Below the pieces are notes generated by a model, which searched no databases, had not been told where the DNA came from, and worked only from the letters and a program-made list of their open reading frames with translations. A stretch of DNA of 64,000 bases from Clostridium amylolyticum. GTDB lineage: Bacteria; Bacillota; Clostridia; Clostridiales; Clostridiaceae. Made by a program: the position numbers and the translations under genes. The stretch is taken from NCBI RefSeq assembly GCF_900142075.1, contig NZ_FQZO01000001.1, positions 496,001-560,000 of the forward strand. Reading direction: 5' to 3'. Each line of letters opens with the position of its first letter. The stretch's first letter is position 1. Positions 17,486 through 27,204 of the stretch are shown piece after piece.

Positions 17486-18046
17486 ATGAAGAGTATTATA
17501 GTTATGCTGGCTGAAGGTTTCGAAGAAATTGAAACTCTTACTGTGGTTGATGTCATGAGAAGAGCAGGAGTTAACTGCCATATGTGTTCTATAAATGAAG
17601 AAGAAGTTACAGGTGCGCATGAAATAAGGGTGTTATCAGATTTAACATTAAACTCTCCTAACCTTAATAGCTATGATGGAATAGTGCTTCCAGGGGGAAT
17701 GCCAGGAGCTTTAAATTTAAAAAATAGCATTAGGGTTATAGAACTTGTGAAGGAATATTTCGGAAATGGTAAAATAGTTGCGGCTATCTGTGCTGCTCCC
17801 ATTATATTAGAAGAAGCTGGGATAATAAAAGGCAGGAAAGTTACATCTTATCCTGACTTTAAAGAAAAGTTAGGAAATTCTATATACACTGAAGAAACAT
17901 TAGTAGAAGATGAAAATGTATTAACTAGCAGAGGTCCAGCTACAGCGCTACCTTTTGCTTTTGCAATTTTAAGGAAACTTGGCTTAAATGAAGAAGCAGA
18001 AAATTTATATAATTCAATGCTTTTTTCTATGATAGATAAAGAATAA
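17486..18046 (+). CDS. DJ-1/PfpI family protein
   Basis: This 186-residue protein has the DJ-1 fold pattern: a first strand with acidic AEGFEEIE, the LPGGMPGA loop, and the nucleophile elbow AAICAAP holding the reactive cysteine at about residue 102. ThiJ/DJ-1 members act as glyoxalase-like, deglycase-like or chaperone proteins under oxidative or carbonyl stress. The precise activity of this one is unknown. It lies 28 bases after parC with its own GGAG site and is followed by a terminator. Confidence 0.88.
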   Translation: MKSIIVMLAEGFEEIETLTVVDVMRRAGVNCHMCSINEEEVTGAHEIRVLSDLTLNSPNLNSYDGIVLPGGMPGALNLKNSIRVIELVKEYFGNGKIVAAICAAPIILEEAGIIKGRKVTSYPDFKEKLGNSIYTEETLVEDENVLTSRGPATALPFAFAILRKLGLNEEAENLYNSMLFSMIDKE

Positions 18047-18051
18047 TAAAA

Positions 18052-18100
18052 TCTCTCATCACAGTTTGATTAATTTGAACTTGTGCTGAGAGTTTTTTTC
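18052..18100 (+). terminator. terminator after the parE-parC-DJ-1 group
   Basis: CTCTCA (18053-18058) pairs with TGAGAG (18087-18092), with additional imperfect pairing inside, and leads into seven T residues. Confidence 0.75.
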
Positions 18101-18164
18101 CTCTAGAATCTAATTAGCTGATGTCAATAAAGGTGAAGATTCCTTTGATGAAAATTGAGGTGAT

Positions 18165-19382
18165 ATGATGAAAAAAATTGTGTTAAATAATGGTTTGAAG
18201 ATTATATATGAAAGATCCTTTGGCAGCTTAACCTCTTTTTGTATAGGTTTTGAAGCAGGAGCAAATATGGAACAAGGTTACAGCTTAGGCATAGCCCATG
18301 CCTTAGAACATATGGTTTTTAAAGAAACTATAAATAGAAATGAAAAACAAATAAATGAGGCAATAGATAATATTTTTGGCTTTAGTAATGCTATGACTAA
18401 TTTTCCTTATTCAATATACTATGGAACCTGTAAAAATGATGATTTTGAAATAGCATTAGAAATATATCAGGATATTCTCCTTAATCCTTCATTAAATGAG
18501 GAAGGTTTTCATGAGGAAAGAAAGGTTATATTGCAAGAGCTGTTAGAATGGGGAGAAGACCTAGATCAGCATTGTGAGGATAATTTACTATACAACTCAT
18601 TTAATACTAAGAGAATTAAGAATCTTATTATAGGTACAGAAAAAAGTTTAAAGGAAATGCAAATATCTGAAATAAAAAGATTTTATAATGAATACTATAA
18701 TCCGGAAAATTGTGTTATTAGCGTTGTAAGCTCACAAGATTTCCAGGAGGTTGTAGCTTTAGTAAAAAAGTATTTTGAGAATTGGCACTGCAAAGATTAC
18801 AATATTGTTGGAAAAAATGAAATTATACAGGATAGTATTAATTCAGGGATATATATGGAAGATAAAGAGGGCTTTAATGGGGTTAAAGTTAAGTATATTT
18901 TTGATATATCCGGTTTAAATGAGCAAGAGATATATGCACTTCATATATTTAATGAATATTTTGGCAGTGGAGTAAGCAGCATTTTGTATGAGGAAATTAG
19001 AACTTTAAGATCTCTGGCTTATGAAGTATATAGTGAAGTGAAAGCTGAAAAAGGTATTGGATTTTTTTCAATTTTTATAAGTACTTCAAAGGAATATTAT
19101 GAAAGTGTACTAAAAGTAGTAGATGATATTATTAAGCATCATATTAATGATAATGTTAATTTTAATATAGAAAAAAGCAAGAAAAGATTTTCTTTAAAGA
19201 AAGCATTAGAAGTGGAAAGAACCATAGTTTTAGCAAATAGGATGGCTACTTATGAAATTATGTATGGTAACTCAAATAGGTTATTCAAAGAAATAAATGG
19301 AGAGTATTACATAGAGGAAAGATCTATAAAAGATGTACTTAAAAAGGTATTTAATAAAGGTGCTGTGCAGGTAATAAAGTAG
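18165..19382 (+). CDS. M16 family zinc peptidase
   Basis: This 405-residue protein carries the inverted zinc motif HxxEH at residues 45-49 (HALEH), and the downstream glutamate expected in EERKVILQELLEW. It is one complete M16 half with both active and inactive domains, similar to bacterial processing-peptidase-like proteins. It has no signal peptide, so it should be cytoplasmic. The substrate is unknown. The start could be ATG 18165 or the adjacent ATG 18168, both after GAGGTGAT. recJ follows after a 14-base gap. Confidence 0.87.
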   Translation: MMKKIVLNNGLKIIYERSFGSLTSFCIGFEAGANMEQGYSLGIAHALEHMVFKETINRNEKQINEAIDNIFGFSNAMTNFPYSIYYGTCKNDDFEIALEIYQDILLNPSLNEEGFHEERKVILQELLEWGEDLDQHCEDNLLYNSFNTKRIKNLIIGTEKSLKEMQISEIKRFYNEYYNPENCVISVVSSQDFQEVVALVKKYFENWHCKDYNIVGKNEIIQDSINSGIYMEDKEGFNGVKVKYIFDISGLNEQEIYALHIFNEYFGSGVSSILYEEIRTLRSLAYEVYSEVKAEKGIGFFSIFISTSKEYYESVLKVVDDIIKHHINDNVNFNIEKSKKRFSLKKALEVERTIVLANRMATYEIMYGNSNRLFKEINGEYYIEERSIKDVLKKVFNKGAVQVIK

Positions 19383-19402
19383 AATGTGAGGAAGATGTGT
19401 TA

Positions 19403-21175
19403 ATGATAGAAAAATGGATGATTAAAAATCCAGGAGTTAATATAAGAAATTTAAGTGAAGAATGTGATATAAGCAAATTCACAGCCAATCTATGTGCAAA
19501 TAGAGGACTAAAAGATAAAAAATCTATTGATAAATTTTTAAAAGCTGATATAAAGGATTTATATGATGGGTTTTTAATGAAGGATAGTTTAAAAGGTGTT
19601 GAAATTATTAAAAATGCTATAATGTCTAGAAAGAAAATAGTTATTTATGGTGATTACGATTGCGATGGTGTAATTAGCACTTTCATACTGTATAAAGCAT
19701 TAACAAGATGCGGTGCTTTGGTAAGTTATTATATACCAGATAGAGAGCAAGAAGGCTATGGCATGAATAGTGATAGAATAGTAAAACTAAAAGAACAGGG
19801 CTATGATGTTATTTTAACCTGTGATAATGGAATATCAGCTTTTGAACAGGTGAAACTGGCTGTAAAGTTAGGCTTTCAGGTAGTTGTTACAGATCATCAT
19901 GATATACCTTATGTAGAAGAAGAAGGCGCAAAAGTATTTAAAATTCCTAATGCTCAGGCGGTTATCAACCCAAAACAAAGTCAATGCGAATATCCCTTTA
20001 AAAACCTTTGTGGAGCTGGTATAGCATTGAAATTTTCTATTTGCCTTTATGAAAGGTTGGGGATAAATAAAGAAGAGGCTTATGAATTTCTAGAATATGC
20101 AGCTATTGGCACAGTGTGTGATGTGGTAGACTTATTGGATGAAAACAGAATTATAGTTAAAAATGGGCTGATGATGCTTAATAACACTAAAAATTTGGGC
20201 TTAAAAGCATTAATTAAAGAAACTGGAATAGAAAATAAAAAAATAACTGCATATCATCTTGGATTTATAATAGGTCCTGAGATAAATGCCACGGGTAGAC
20301 TAGAATCTGCTAATTTGGCTTTAGAGCTGCTGCTATCAGAAACTACGGAAGAAGCTGAAACTTTGGCTAAAAGGTTACATGAACTTAATGTAGAGAGACA
20401 GCTTTTAACTACGGAAAGCGTTAATGAGTTAGAAGTAATCATTGAACATGAAAAAATGTATCAAGAAAAAATTATTTTGGTATATAATCCCAATATTCAT
20501 GAGAGCATAGCAGGAATAGCAGCAGGAAGAATAAAAGAAAAGTATAACCTTCCAACCATAGTTCTGACAAAAGGAAAGGATATGCCTAAAGGATCGGGAA
20601 GATCCATAGATGGATATAATATGTTTGAAGAACTTTCAAAGGGAAAGCACCTTATGGTTAAATTTGGAGGACATCCTATGGCTGCGGGGCTTTCCTTACA
20701 AGAAGAAAATATACACTTATTAAGAATGCTACTTATTGAAAATTGTAAATTAACCAGTGAAGATTTAATACCAAAAGTGCGCATAGACGCGTCAATACCA
20801 TTAAATAATATAACTTATGAGCTTATTAATGAAATTGAAAAATTTGAACCTTTTGGAAAGGGAAACCCAACACCCTTATTTGCTGTAAAAGATATAAGAT
20901 TAAACAGAGTTTGGTTTATAGGAAAAGAAAAGAATATTATAAGGATGAGATGCAAGATTCCTAATTCAGACCTTTTTATAGAGGCGATATCCTTTGATAA
21001 AGGAGAAGAGTTTAAAAAATTGATTATAAAAGAATATGGGGAAGATATTTTAAATGAAATTATAGATAAGTCCTTCTGTAATATTAGTTTAGATTTTACC
21101 TTTTATCCTTCGATAAACGAGTATAATGGTTTTAAGAACATACAGTTAATAATAAAGAATTTAAGATTAGCTTAG
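19403..21175 (+). CDS. recJ: single-stranded-DNA-specific exonuclease RecJ
   Basis: The protein of about 590 residues shows the DHH phosphoesterase signatures: GDYDCDGV near residue 84, TCDNG, the DHHD motif, and the DHHA1 motif region KFGGHPMAAGLS near residue 420, followed by an OB-like domain. RecJ degrades single-stranded DNA 5' to 3' in recombination and mismatch repair. The frame could open at GTG 19397, but ATG 19403 is better spaced from the GAGGAAG site. It shares a probable transcript with the M16 peptidase gene. Confidence 0.92.
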   Translation: MIEKWMIKNPGVNIRNLSEECDISKFTANLCANRGLKDKKSIDKFLKADIKDLYDGFLMKDSLKGVEIIKNAIMSRKKIVIYGDYDCDGVISTFILYKALTRCGALVSYYIPDREQEGYGMNSDRIVKLKEQGYDVILTCDNGISAFEQVKLAVKLGFQVVVTDHHDIPYVEEEGAKVFKIPNAQAVINPKQSQCEYPFKNLCGAGIALKFSICLYERLGINKEEAYEFLEYAAIGTVCDVVDLLDENRIIVKNGLMMLNNTKNLGLKALIKETGIENKKITAYHLGFIIGPEINATGRLESANLALELLLSETTEEAETLAKRLHELNVERQLLTTESVNELEVIIEHEKMYQEKIILVYNPNIHESIAGIAAGRIKEKYNLPTIVLTKGKDMPKGSGRSIDGYNMFEELSKGKHLMVKFGGHPMAAGLSLQEENIHLLRMLLIENCKLTSEDLIPKVRIDASIPLNNITYELINEIEKFEPFGKGNPTPLFAVKDIRLNRVWFIGKEKNIIRMRCKIPNSDLFIEAISFDKGEEFKKLIIKEYGEDILNEIIDKSFCNISLDFTFYPSINEYNGFKNIQLIIKNLRLA

Positions 21176-21180
21176 TATAT

Positions 21181-21209
21181 AAAAAAGTATGGGATGTTAC
21201 ATCCCATAC
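21181..21209 (-). terminator. terminator of the minus-strand SASP gene
   Basis: GTATGGGATG (21187-21196) pairs with CATCCCATAC (21200-21209) around a three-base loop. On the minus strand the stem is followed by six T residues. Confidence 0.8.
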
Positions 21210-21219
21210 CTGTTACTGA

Positions 21220-21408
21220 TTATAAATTTCTTTCATATTGTTCTACCATTCTTTTAACCATTTCTCCACCAACGCTACCATTTTGTCTTGAAGTTAAGTC
21301 TCCATTATAATCGCTTAGTGGAACTCCTAGTTCGTTAGCAACTTCTTTTTTGAATTTTGCTAAACCGCTTTTTGCTTCAGGTATTAACTTTCTATTTCTG
21401 CTTGTCAT
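21220..21408 (-). CDS. alpha/beta-type small acid-soluble spore protein
   Basis: The 62-residue protein matches the SASP family across its length: the germination protease region (FKKEVANELGV), the DNA-binding DLTSRQNGSVGGEMVKRMV segment and a short C-terminal tail. These proteins coat forespore DNA and protect it. It has a strong GGAGGTG site and, upstream on the minus strand, a forespore-type -10. The gene is monocistronic and shows that the organism forms endospores. Confidence 0.95.
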   Translation of the reverse strand: MTSRNRKLIPEAKSGLAKFKKEVANELGVPLSDYNGDLTSRQNGSVGGEMVKRMVEQYERNL

Positions 21409-21437
21409 TTTGTTTCACCTCCTCTTCCTCTTTATGA

Positions 21438-21444
21438 TATTATG
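21438..21444 (-). promoter_or_regulatory. probable sigma-G -10 element of the SASP gene
   Basis: On the minus strand CATAATA fits the sigma-G/F -10 pattern CATnnTA, with an AT-rich -35 region about 17 bases further upstream. The position, 30 bases before the SASP start, fits forespore expression. Confidence 0.5.
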
Positions 21445-21609
21445 TTGTCCTTAATGAAAGAATATATAATATTAAAATAGAGGAAGGAGAGGAAAGATAT
21501 TCAATATCAATTATTGACTTTCTTCGTTAAAAACATGAAAATTCTAATAGACGCATATGTATTTAAATATAATATTTAAATTATATAATCCTATGTAGGA
21601 GATGATTCT

Positions 21610-22683
21610 TTGAGTAAATATAAAATTATTATGACTGGTGGCGGCTCTGCTGGTCATGTGACACCAAATTTAGCCTTAATCCCAAAGCTTAAGGAAAATA
21701 ATTTTGAAATAAAATATATAGGTGGAAAAGACGGTATAGAAAAAAATATTATATCTAATGAAGGTATAGAGTACTATTCAATATCTACTGGAAAATTAAG
21801 GAGATATTTTGATATGAAAAATTTTTCTGATCCTTTTAAAGTGGTAGCAGGAGTATTTCAATGTATTAATATAATGAGAAAAGAAAGGCCTAATATAGTT
21901 TTTTCTAAAGGAGGGTTTGTCTCTGTACCGGTAGTTATATCCGCATATTTAAATAGAATTCCTGTAATTTCACACGAATCAGATATGACACCAGGGCTTG
22001 CCAATAAGCTTAGCACACCTTATAGTAATAAGCTATGTGTAACTTTTCCAGAATCCTTAAAACATATTAAGGGAAATAAAGGAATAGTTACAGGAACACC
22101 TATTAGGAGTGAACTTTTTAAAGGCTCTAGAAATCAATGCCTTAAAATAACTGGTTTTAAAGGAATGAAACCAATCCTTTTTATAATTGGAGGAAGTCTA
22201 GGCTCACAAATTATTAATTCTAACATAAGAAACAATCTAGAAGAGTTATTAAAAAGTTTTGATGTAATACATCTGTGTGGAAAAGGAAATATAGAAAGTT
22301 CCTTAAATAATAAGGTAGGATATAAGCAATATGAATATGTAAATGAAGAGTTACCACATTTTATGGTAGGGAGCGATGTGGTGATTTCTAGGGCTGGAGC
22401 AAATTCTATCTTTGAAATTTTAGCACTTAAGAAACCTAACATACTTATACCATTATCAAAAAAAGCTAGTAGAGGAGATCAAGTTCTAAATGCTGAATCC
22501 TTTGAAAAAAGAGGCTATAGTATGGTAATACAAGAAGAAATGTTAAGAGATGGGTTTTTGCTAGAATCTATTAAAAAAGTTTATAAAGATAGAGACAAAT
22601 ATATCAAGGCTATGGAAAATAGTAAAACTAAAAATGGAACGGATAATATAATTGAGGTAATTATGAATTATATGAAAAAGTAA
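21610..22683 (+). CDS. murG: undecaprenyl-PP-MurNAc-pentapeptide GlcNAc transferase
   Basis: The 357-residue GT-B enzyme has the N-terminal loop GGGSAGHVTPN, the middle GGSLGSQ loop and the acceptor/donor region SRAGANSIFEI with the conserved glutamate. MurG adds GlcNAc to lipid I at the inner membrane face to form lipid II. The start is TTG at 21610, after AGGAGATG. It lies outside any dcw cluster, as is common in clostridia, and appears monocistronic. Confidence 0.92.
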   Translation: MSKYKIIMTGGGSAGHVTPNLALIPKLKENNFEIKYIGGKDGIEKNIISNEGIEYYSISTGKLRRYFDMKNFSDPFKVVAGVFQCINIMRKERPNIVFSKGGFVSVPVVISAYLNRIPVISHESDMTPGLANKLSTPYSNKLCVTFPESLKHIKGNKGIVTGTPIRSELFKGSRNQCLKITGFKGMKPILFIIGGSLGSQIINSNIRNNLEELLKSFDVIHLCGKGNIESSLNNKVGYKQYEYVNEELPHFMVGSDVVISRAGANSIFEILALKKPNILIPLSKKASRGDQVLNAESFEKRGYSMVIQEEMLRDGFLLESIKKVYKDRDKYIKAMENSKTKNGTDNIIEVIMNYMKK

Positions 22684-22998
22684 AACGAAATTTATATAGT
22701 AAAAATTCATGGATAATATTATATAGATGAAATAATTCATTTTATTTATGTAAAGCAAGAAATAATTCACAACTTATAAAATTTGAATAAAAAATGCACA
22801 TTTTATATACGGATTTTATAATGTAAACCTTTATGAAATGGAATATTAACAAAAGGTTTACTATTAGTTATAAAGTATTCCTGGAATATGCAACTTGCAA
22901 AATAATTTCCTTAGTATATAATATTAATGTAGGTTCAAATTGCTAATTTTTATCAAGTAATTTTTTGTTACAACTTTAACATATATGGGAGGGTATTT
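22684..22998. other. 315-bp intergenic region, AT-rich, with the flavodoxin promoter
   Basis: No credible reading frame or RNA gene is visible. The only recognisable element is the promoter at 22895-22922. No clear terminator for murG was found at its start. Confidence 0.6.
22895..22922 (+). promoter_or_regulatory. sigma-A type promoter for the flavodoxin gene
   Basis: TTGCAA (22895-22900) and TATAAT (22917-22922) are 16 bases apart, leaving a leader of about 70 bases before the ATG at 22999. Confidence 0.55.
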
Positions 22999-23427
22999 AT
23001 GAAAAAAATAACGATTGTTTATTGGAGTAATGGAGGCAACGTTGAAGTGCTTGCAAATTCAATAGCAGAAGGTATTAAAGATGCTGGAGCTGAAATAACT
23101 ATTAAACATGTTAATGAGGCTCAAGTTGAAGATGTTACTTCTGCAGATGCTGTAGCTTTTGGAAGTCCATCTATGGATAACAATAGAATTGAACAGCAGC
23201 AGATGGAACCTTTTATAAATCAATTCAAACTCTTACCAAATGATAACAAGAGAGTACTGCTTTTTGGTTCTTACGGATGGGATGGTGGCAATTTCATTGA
23301 AGAATGGGAAACTAAGATGAAAGATTATAACTTCAATGTAATTGGTAAAATTGCAGTTAATGAGGCACCTTCACCAGAAGAATTAAAACGTGCAAAAGAA
23401 TTAGGTAAAAAATTAGCAACATTTTAG
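22999..23427 (+). CDS. flavodoxin
   Basis: This 142-residue protein has the short-chain flavodoxin fold: the phosphate loop YWSNGGNVE at residues 8-16 and the FMN-contact loops FGSPSMDN and FGSYGWDGG. The phosphate loop reads S-N-G-G-N-V where the usual form is S-G-T-G-N-T, which is unusual though still Gly/Asn-rich. It sits 68 bases upstream of pyruvate:ferredoxin oxidoreductase, so it is a likely electron acceptor for that enzyme. Short spacing without a terminator suggests co-transcription. Confidence 0.9.
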   Translation: MKKITIVYWSNGGNVEVLANSIAEGIKDAGAEITIKHVNEAQVEDVTSADAVAFGSPSMDNNRIEQQQMEPFINQFKLLPNDNKRVLLFGSYGWDGGNFIEEWETKMKDYNFNVIGKIAVNEAPSPEELKRAKELGKKLATF

Positions 23428-23495
23428 TTAACAATATATTTTCTATCTGAAATATATTCAATAATTTTTCATGTAAGGAAAGTGAGGTCTACGTT

Positions 23496-26400
23496 ATGAG
23501 AAAAATGAAAACTATGGATGGAAATACAGCTGCTGCGCATATATCATATGCTTTTACAGAAGTTGCTGCAATTTATCCTATAACACCTTCTTCACCAATG
23601 GCAGAACATGTTGATGAGTGGGTTGCACAGGGAAGAAAGAACATATTTGGACAACCAGTTAAGGTAATGGAAATGCAATCAGAAGCTGGTGCAGCAGGTG
23701 CTGTTCACGGTTCACTGCAAGCAGGAGCTTTAACAAGTACTTATACTGCTTCACAAGGATTATTATTAATGCTACCAAACATGTATAAAATTGCTGGTGA
23801 ATTATTACCAGGAGTATTCCATGTTAGTGCAAGAGCACTTGCTGCTAACTCATTAAACATATTTGGTGACCATCAAGACGTAATGGCTGCAAGGCAAACA
23901 GGATTTGCTATGCTTGCAGAAGGTAGCGTTCAAGAAGTTATGGACCTTTCTGCTGTTGCTCACTTAGCAGCTATAAAATCAAGAATACCATTTGTTAGCT
24001 TCTTTGATGGTTTTAGAACCTCACACGAAATTCAAAAAATAGAAGTTTTAGAATATGATGAATTAAAAGGCTTATTAGACATGGAAGATGTAGAGAGCTT
24101 TAGAAGAAGAGCTCTTAATCCAGATCATCCTGTAACTAGAGGTACAGCTCAAAACCCTGATATTTACTTCCAAGAAAGAGAAGTATCTAACAAGTTCTAT
24201 GATGCTGTTCCAGAAATTGTACAAGGATACATGAATGAAATTACAAAGCTTACAGGAAGACATTATAACTTATTTGATTATTATGGAGATCCTAAAGCTG
24301 AGAGAGTAATTATTGCTATGGGTTCAGTAACTGACCTAGTAGAAGAAGTTATAGATCATTTAATGGCTAATGGAGAAAAAGTAGGATTAGTTAAAGTAAG
24401 ATTATTCAGACCTTTCTGCATTGATAGCCTTATAAAAGCTATTCCTGAAACTGTTAAGAGCATAGCTGTTCTTGATAGAACTAAGGAACCAGGATCAGCT
24501 GGAGAACCTTTATACCTAGATGTTAAAAATGCATTCTATGGTAAAGAATGGCAACCAGTTATAGTTGGCGGAAGATATGGATTAGGATCCAAGGATACTG
24601 TTCCAGCTCATATAATTGCAGTTTATAATAATTTAGCAAAAGAAGAGCCAAAAGATAGATTCACTATAAGTATAGTAGATGATGTTACTAACACTTCATT
24701 AGAAAATGGCGAAGATGTAGACACAACTCCAGAAGGAACTAAAGCTTGTAAGTTTTGGGGATTGGGTTCCGATGGCACTGTTGGTGCAAATAAGAGCGCT
24801 ATCAAAATCATCGGTGATCATACAGATATGTATGCTCAAGGATACTTTGCTTATGATTCAAAGAAATCTGGTGGTATAACAGTTTCTCACTTAAGATTCG
24901 GTAAGAAAGCAATTAAGTCACCATATTTAATAAACAAAGCTGACTTCGTAGCTTGTCACAATCAATCCTATGTATACAAGTACAATGTACTTGATGGATT
25001 AAAGAAAAATGGTAAGTTCTTACTTAACACTATCTGGACTCCAGAAGAGTTAAATGAAAAATTACCAGCTCATATAAAGAGATTCATAGCTGAAAACAAC
25101 ATTCAATTCTACACTTTAAATGCAGTAGCTATAGCTCAAGAAATCGGTCTTGGCGGAAGAATTAACATGATAATGCAATCAGCATTCTTCAAATTAGCTC
25201 ATATAATACCAGTAGAAGATGCAATGAAATATCTAAAAGATGCAGTAGTTTCTTCCTACGGTAAAAAAGGTCAAAAAGTTGTTGATATGAATAACGCTGC
25301 TATAGACAAAGGTATTGAATCCTTAGTTGAAATAAAAGTACCAGCAGATTGGAAAAATGCTGCAGATGAAGAAGTTAAAACTAAAGAAGTTCCTTCTTTC
25401 ATAAAGAACATCGTTGAACCTATGAATAGAACTGAAGGAGATAAGCTTCCAGTAAGTGCATTTATAGGCATGGAAGATGGTACTTTCGAAAATGGTACTG
25501 CTGCCTTTGAAAAGAGAGGAATAGCTATTAATGTTCCTGAATGGCAATTAGACAAATGTATCCAATGTAATCAATGTTCATATGTTTGTCCTCATGCAGT
25601 TATCAGACCATTCCTTCTTAATGAAGAAGAAAAAACCAATGCTCCAGAAAACTTTAAACTTGCGGATGCTAAAGCTCTTAAGACACCTGAAAAGATGTAC
25701 TTTACAATGGGTATAAGCGTTCTTGACTGTACTGGATGTGGAAACTGTGCACAAGTATGTCCAGCTCCACAAAAAGCACTTATCATGAAACCACAAGAAA
25801 GCCAGCATGTTGAAATACCTAATTGGGAATTTGCTACAGAAAAAGTTGCACCAAAACAAAACCCAATGAATAAATTAACACTTAAAGGAAGCCAATTTGA
25901 GCAACCATTACTTGAGTTCTCAGGTGCTTGTGCAGGTTGTGGAGAAACTCCATATGCTAAGCTTGTAACTCAATTATTTGGTGATAGAATGATGGTAGCT
26001 AATGCTACAGGTTGTTCATCAATTTGGGGAGGAAGTGCACCTTCAACTCCATACACTAGAAATGCTCAAGGTCGTGGACCAGCATGGGCTAACTCCCTAT
26101 TCGAAGATAATGCAGAATATGGATTAGGTATGTTCTTAGGAGTTAAAGCAACAAGAGATAGATTAGCAGTAGAAGCTAAAGCTGCTATAGAAAGTGGAGT
26201 AAGCGAAGAATTAAAAGCTGCTCTTCAAGATTGGATAGACAATATAGATAATGGTGAAGGAACTAGAGACAGAGCAGAGAGACTAGTTGCATTACTTGAA
26301 AGAGAAAATGGAAATGAGCATGTTGCTGCTATGTTAAAAGATAAAGATTTCTTTGTTAAGAGATCACACTGGATATTCGGTGGAGACGGTTGGGCTTATG

Positions 26401-27014
26401 ATATCGGATTTGGCGGATTAGACCACGTTCTTGCTTCTGGTGAAGACGTAAATGTTCTTGTATTTGATACAGAAGTTTACTCAAATACTGGTGGACAGTC
26501 TTCAAAAGCAACTCCTACTTCTGCAATAGCTAAATTTGCTGCTAGCGGTAAGAGAACAAAGAAAAAAGATCTTGGTATGATGGCTATGACTTATGGATAT
26601 GTATATGTAGCTCAAATTGCTATGGGTGCTGATAAGAATCAAACCTTAAAAGCAATAGCAGAAGCAGAAGCTTATCCAGGACCATCCTTAATTATAGCTT
26701 ATGCTCCATGTATAAACCATGGATTAAAAGCTGGTATGGGATGTACTCAATTAGAAGAAAAGAAAGCTGTAGATTGCGGTTACTGGGGAATGTACAGATA
26801 CAACCCACAACTTAAAGATCAAGGCAAGAACCCATTCTTAATGGATTCTAAAGAGCCAACTGCAGACTTCAGAGAATTCTTAATGGGTGAAGTAAGATAT
26901 GCATCCTTAGCTAAAGCATATCCAGAAACTGCAGATTCCTTATTTGCTAAAACTGAAGCAGACGCTAAAGAAAGACTTGAAAACTACAAGAGATTAGCAA
27001 AGATGGAGTTCTAA
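23496..27014 (+). CDS. nifJ: pyruvate:ferredoxin (flavodoxin) oxidoreductase
   Basis: The single-chain 1172-residue enzyme contains, in order, the pyruvate-binding domain (YPITPSSPMAE), the gamma and CoA-binding domains, two [4Fe-4S] motifs (CIQCNQCSYVCP and CTGCGNCAQVCP), the CAGCGETPY cluster motif and the thiamine-pyrophosphate motif GDGWAYDIG. It oxidises pyruvate to acetyl-CoA and CO2 and passes electrons to ferredoxin or flavodoxin, and is central to clostridial fermentation. Codon choice is more uniform than in its neighbours, as expected for a highly expressed gene. The frame is intact and of normal length. Confidence 0.97.
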   Translation: MRKMKTMDGNTAAAHISYAFTEVAAIYPITPSSPMAEHVDEWVAQGRKNIFGQPVKVMEMQSEAGAAGAVHGSLQAGALTSTYTASQGLLLMLPNMYKIAGELLPGVFHVSARALAANSLNIFGDHQDVMAARQTGFAMLAEGSVQEVMDLSAVAHLAAIKSRIPFVSFFDGFRTSHEIQKIEVLEYDELKGLLDMEDVESFRRRALNPDHPVTRGTAQNPDIYFQEREVSNKFYDAVPEIVQGYMNEITKLTGRHYNLFDYYGDPKAERVIIAMGSVTDLVEEVIDHLMANGEKVGLVKVRLFRPFCIDSLIKAIPETVKSIAVLDRTKEPGSAGEPLYLDVKNAFYGKEWQPVIVGGRYGLGSKDTVPAHIIAVYNNLAKEEPKDRFTISIVDDVTNTSLENGEDVDTTPEGTKACKFWGLGSDGTVGANKSAIKIIGDHTDMYAQGYFAYDSKKSGGITVSHLRFGKKAIKSPYLINKADFVACHNQSYVYKYNVLDGLKKNGKFLLNTIWTPEELNEKLPAHIKRFIAENNIQFYTLNAVAIAQEIGLGGRINMIMQSAFFKLAHIIPVEDAMKYLKDAVVSSYGKKGQKVVDMNNAAIDKGIESLVEIKVPADWKNAADEEVKTKEVPSFIKNIVEPMNRTEGDKLPVSAFIGMEDGTFENGTAAFEKRGIAINVPEWQLDKCIQCNQCSYVCPHAVIRPFLLNEEEKTNAPENFKLADAKALKTPEKMYFTMGISVLDCTGCGNCAQVCPAPQKALIMKPQESQHVEIPNWEFATEKVAPKQNPMNKLTLKGSQFEQPLLEFSGACAGCGETPYAKLVTQLFGDRMMVANATGCSSIWGGSAPSTPYTRNAQGRGPAWANSLFEDNAEYGLGMFLGVKATRDRLAVEAKAAIESGVSEELKAALQDWIDNIDNGEGTRDRAERLVALLERENGNEHVAAMLKDKDFFVKRSHWIFGGDGWAYDIGFGGLDHVLASGEDVNVLVFDTEVYSNTGGQSSKATPTSAIAKFAASGKRTKKKDLGMMAMTYGYVYVAQIAMGADKNQTLKAIAEAEAYPGPSLIIAYAPCINHGLKAGMGCTQLEEKKAVDCGYWGMYRYNPQLKDQGKNPFLMDSKEPTADFREFLMGEVRYASLAKAYPETADSLFAKTEADAKERLENYKRLAKMEF

Positions 27015-27065
27015 GATAATTTTAAGATATTTGTTTAAATGTATATAATATTTTATATGTTTATT

Positions 27066-27096
27066 AAGGAATCCGGTTCTCCGGATTCCTTTTTTA
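27066..27096 (+). terminator. terminator after the PFOR gene
   Basis: AAGGAATCCGG (27066-27076) pairs with CCGGATTCCTT (27081-27091) around TTCT, followed by a T-run. Confidence 0.88.
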
Positions 27097-27158
27097 AAAA
27101 AAACAAAATAACCCTTTTATATTTAGTAAATTAAGGGTAGAATTAATACATAAACTTT

Positions 27159-27198
27159 AAGGAGGTGAAAATCTGTACCTTAAATCTTAAGGGCAGAT
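27159..27198 (+). promoter_or_regulatory. Shine-Dalgarno sequence separated from its start codon by a hairpin
   Basis: AAGGAGGTGA (27159-27168) is 39 bases before the ATG at 27205. Between them ATCTG/CAGAT (27171-27175, 27194-27198) and CCTTAA/TTAAGG (27178-27183, 27187-27192) form a hairpin that would bring the two within about 11 bases. A weaker AAGGG site lies inside the right arm. Confidence 0.45.
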
Positions 27199-27204
27199 AC
27201 ACTT

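Noticed and set aside
25271..25859. Overlapping minus-strand frames opposite the PFOR gene
   Set aside because: They lie wholly inside conserved iron-sulfur coding sequence on the plus strand and have no start signals.
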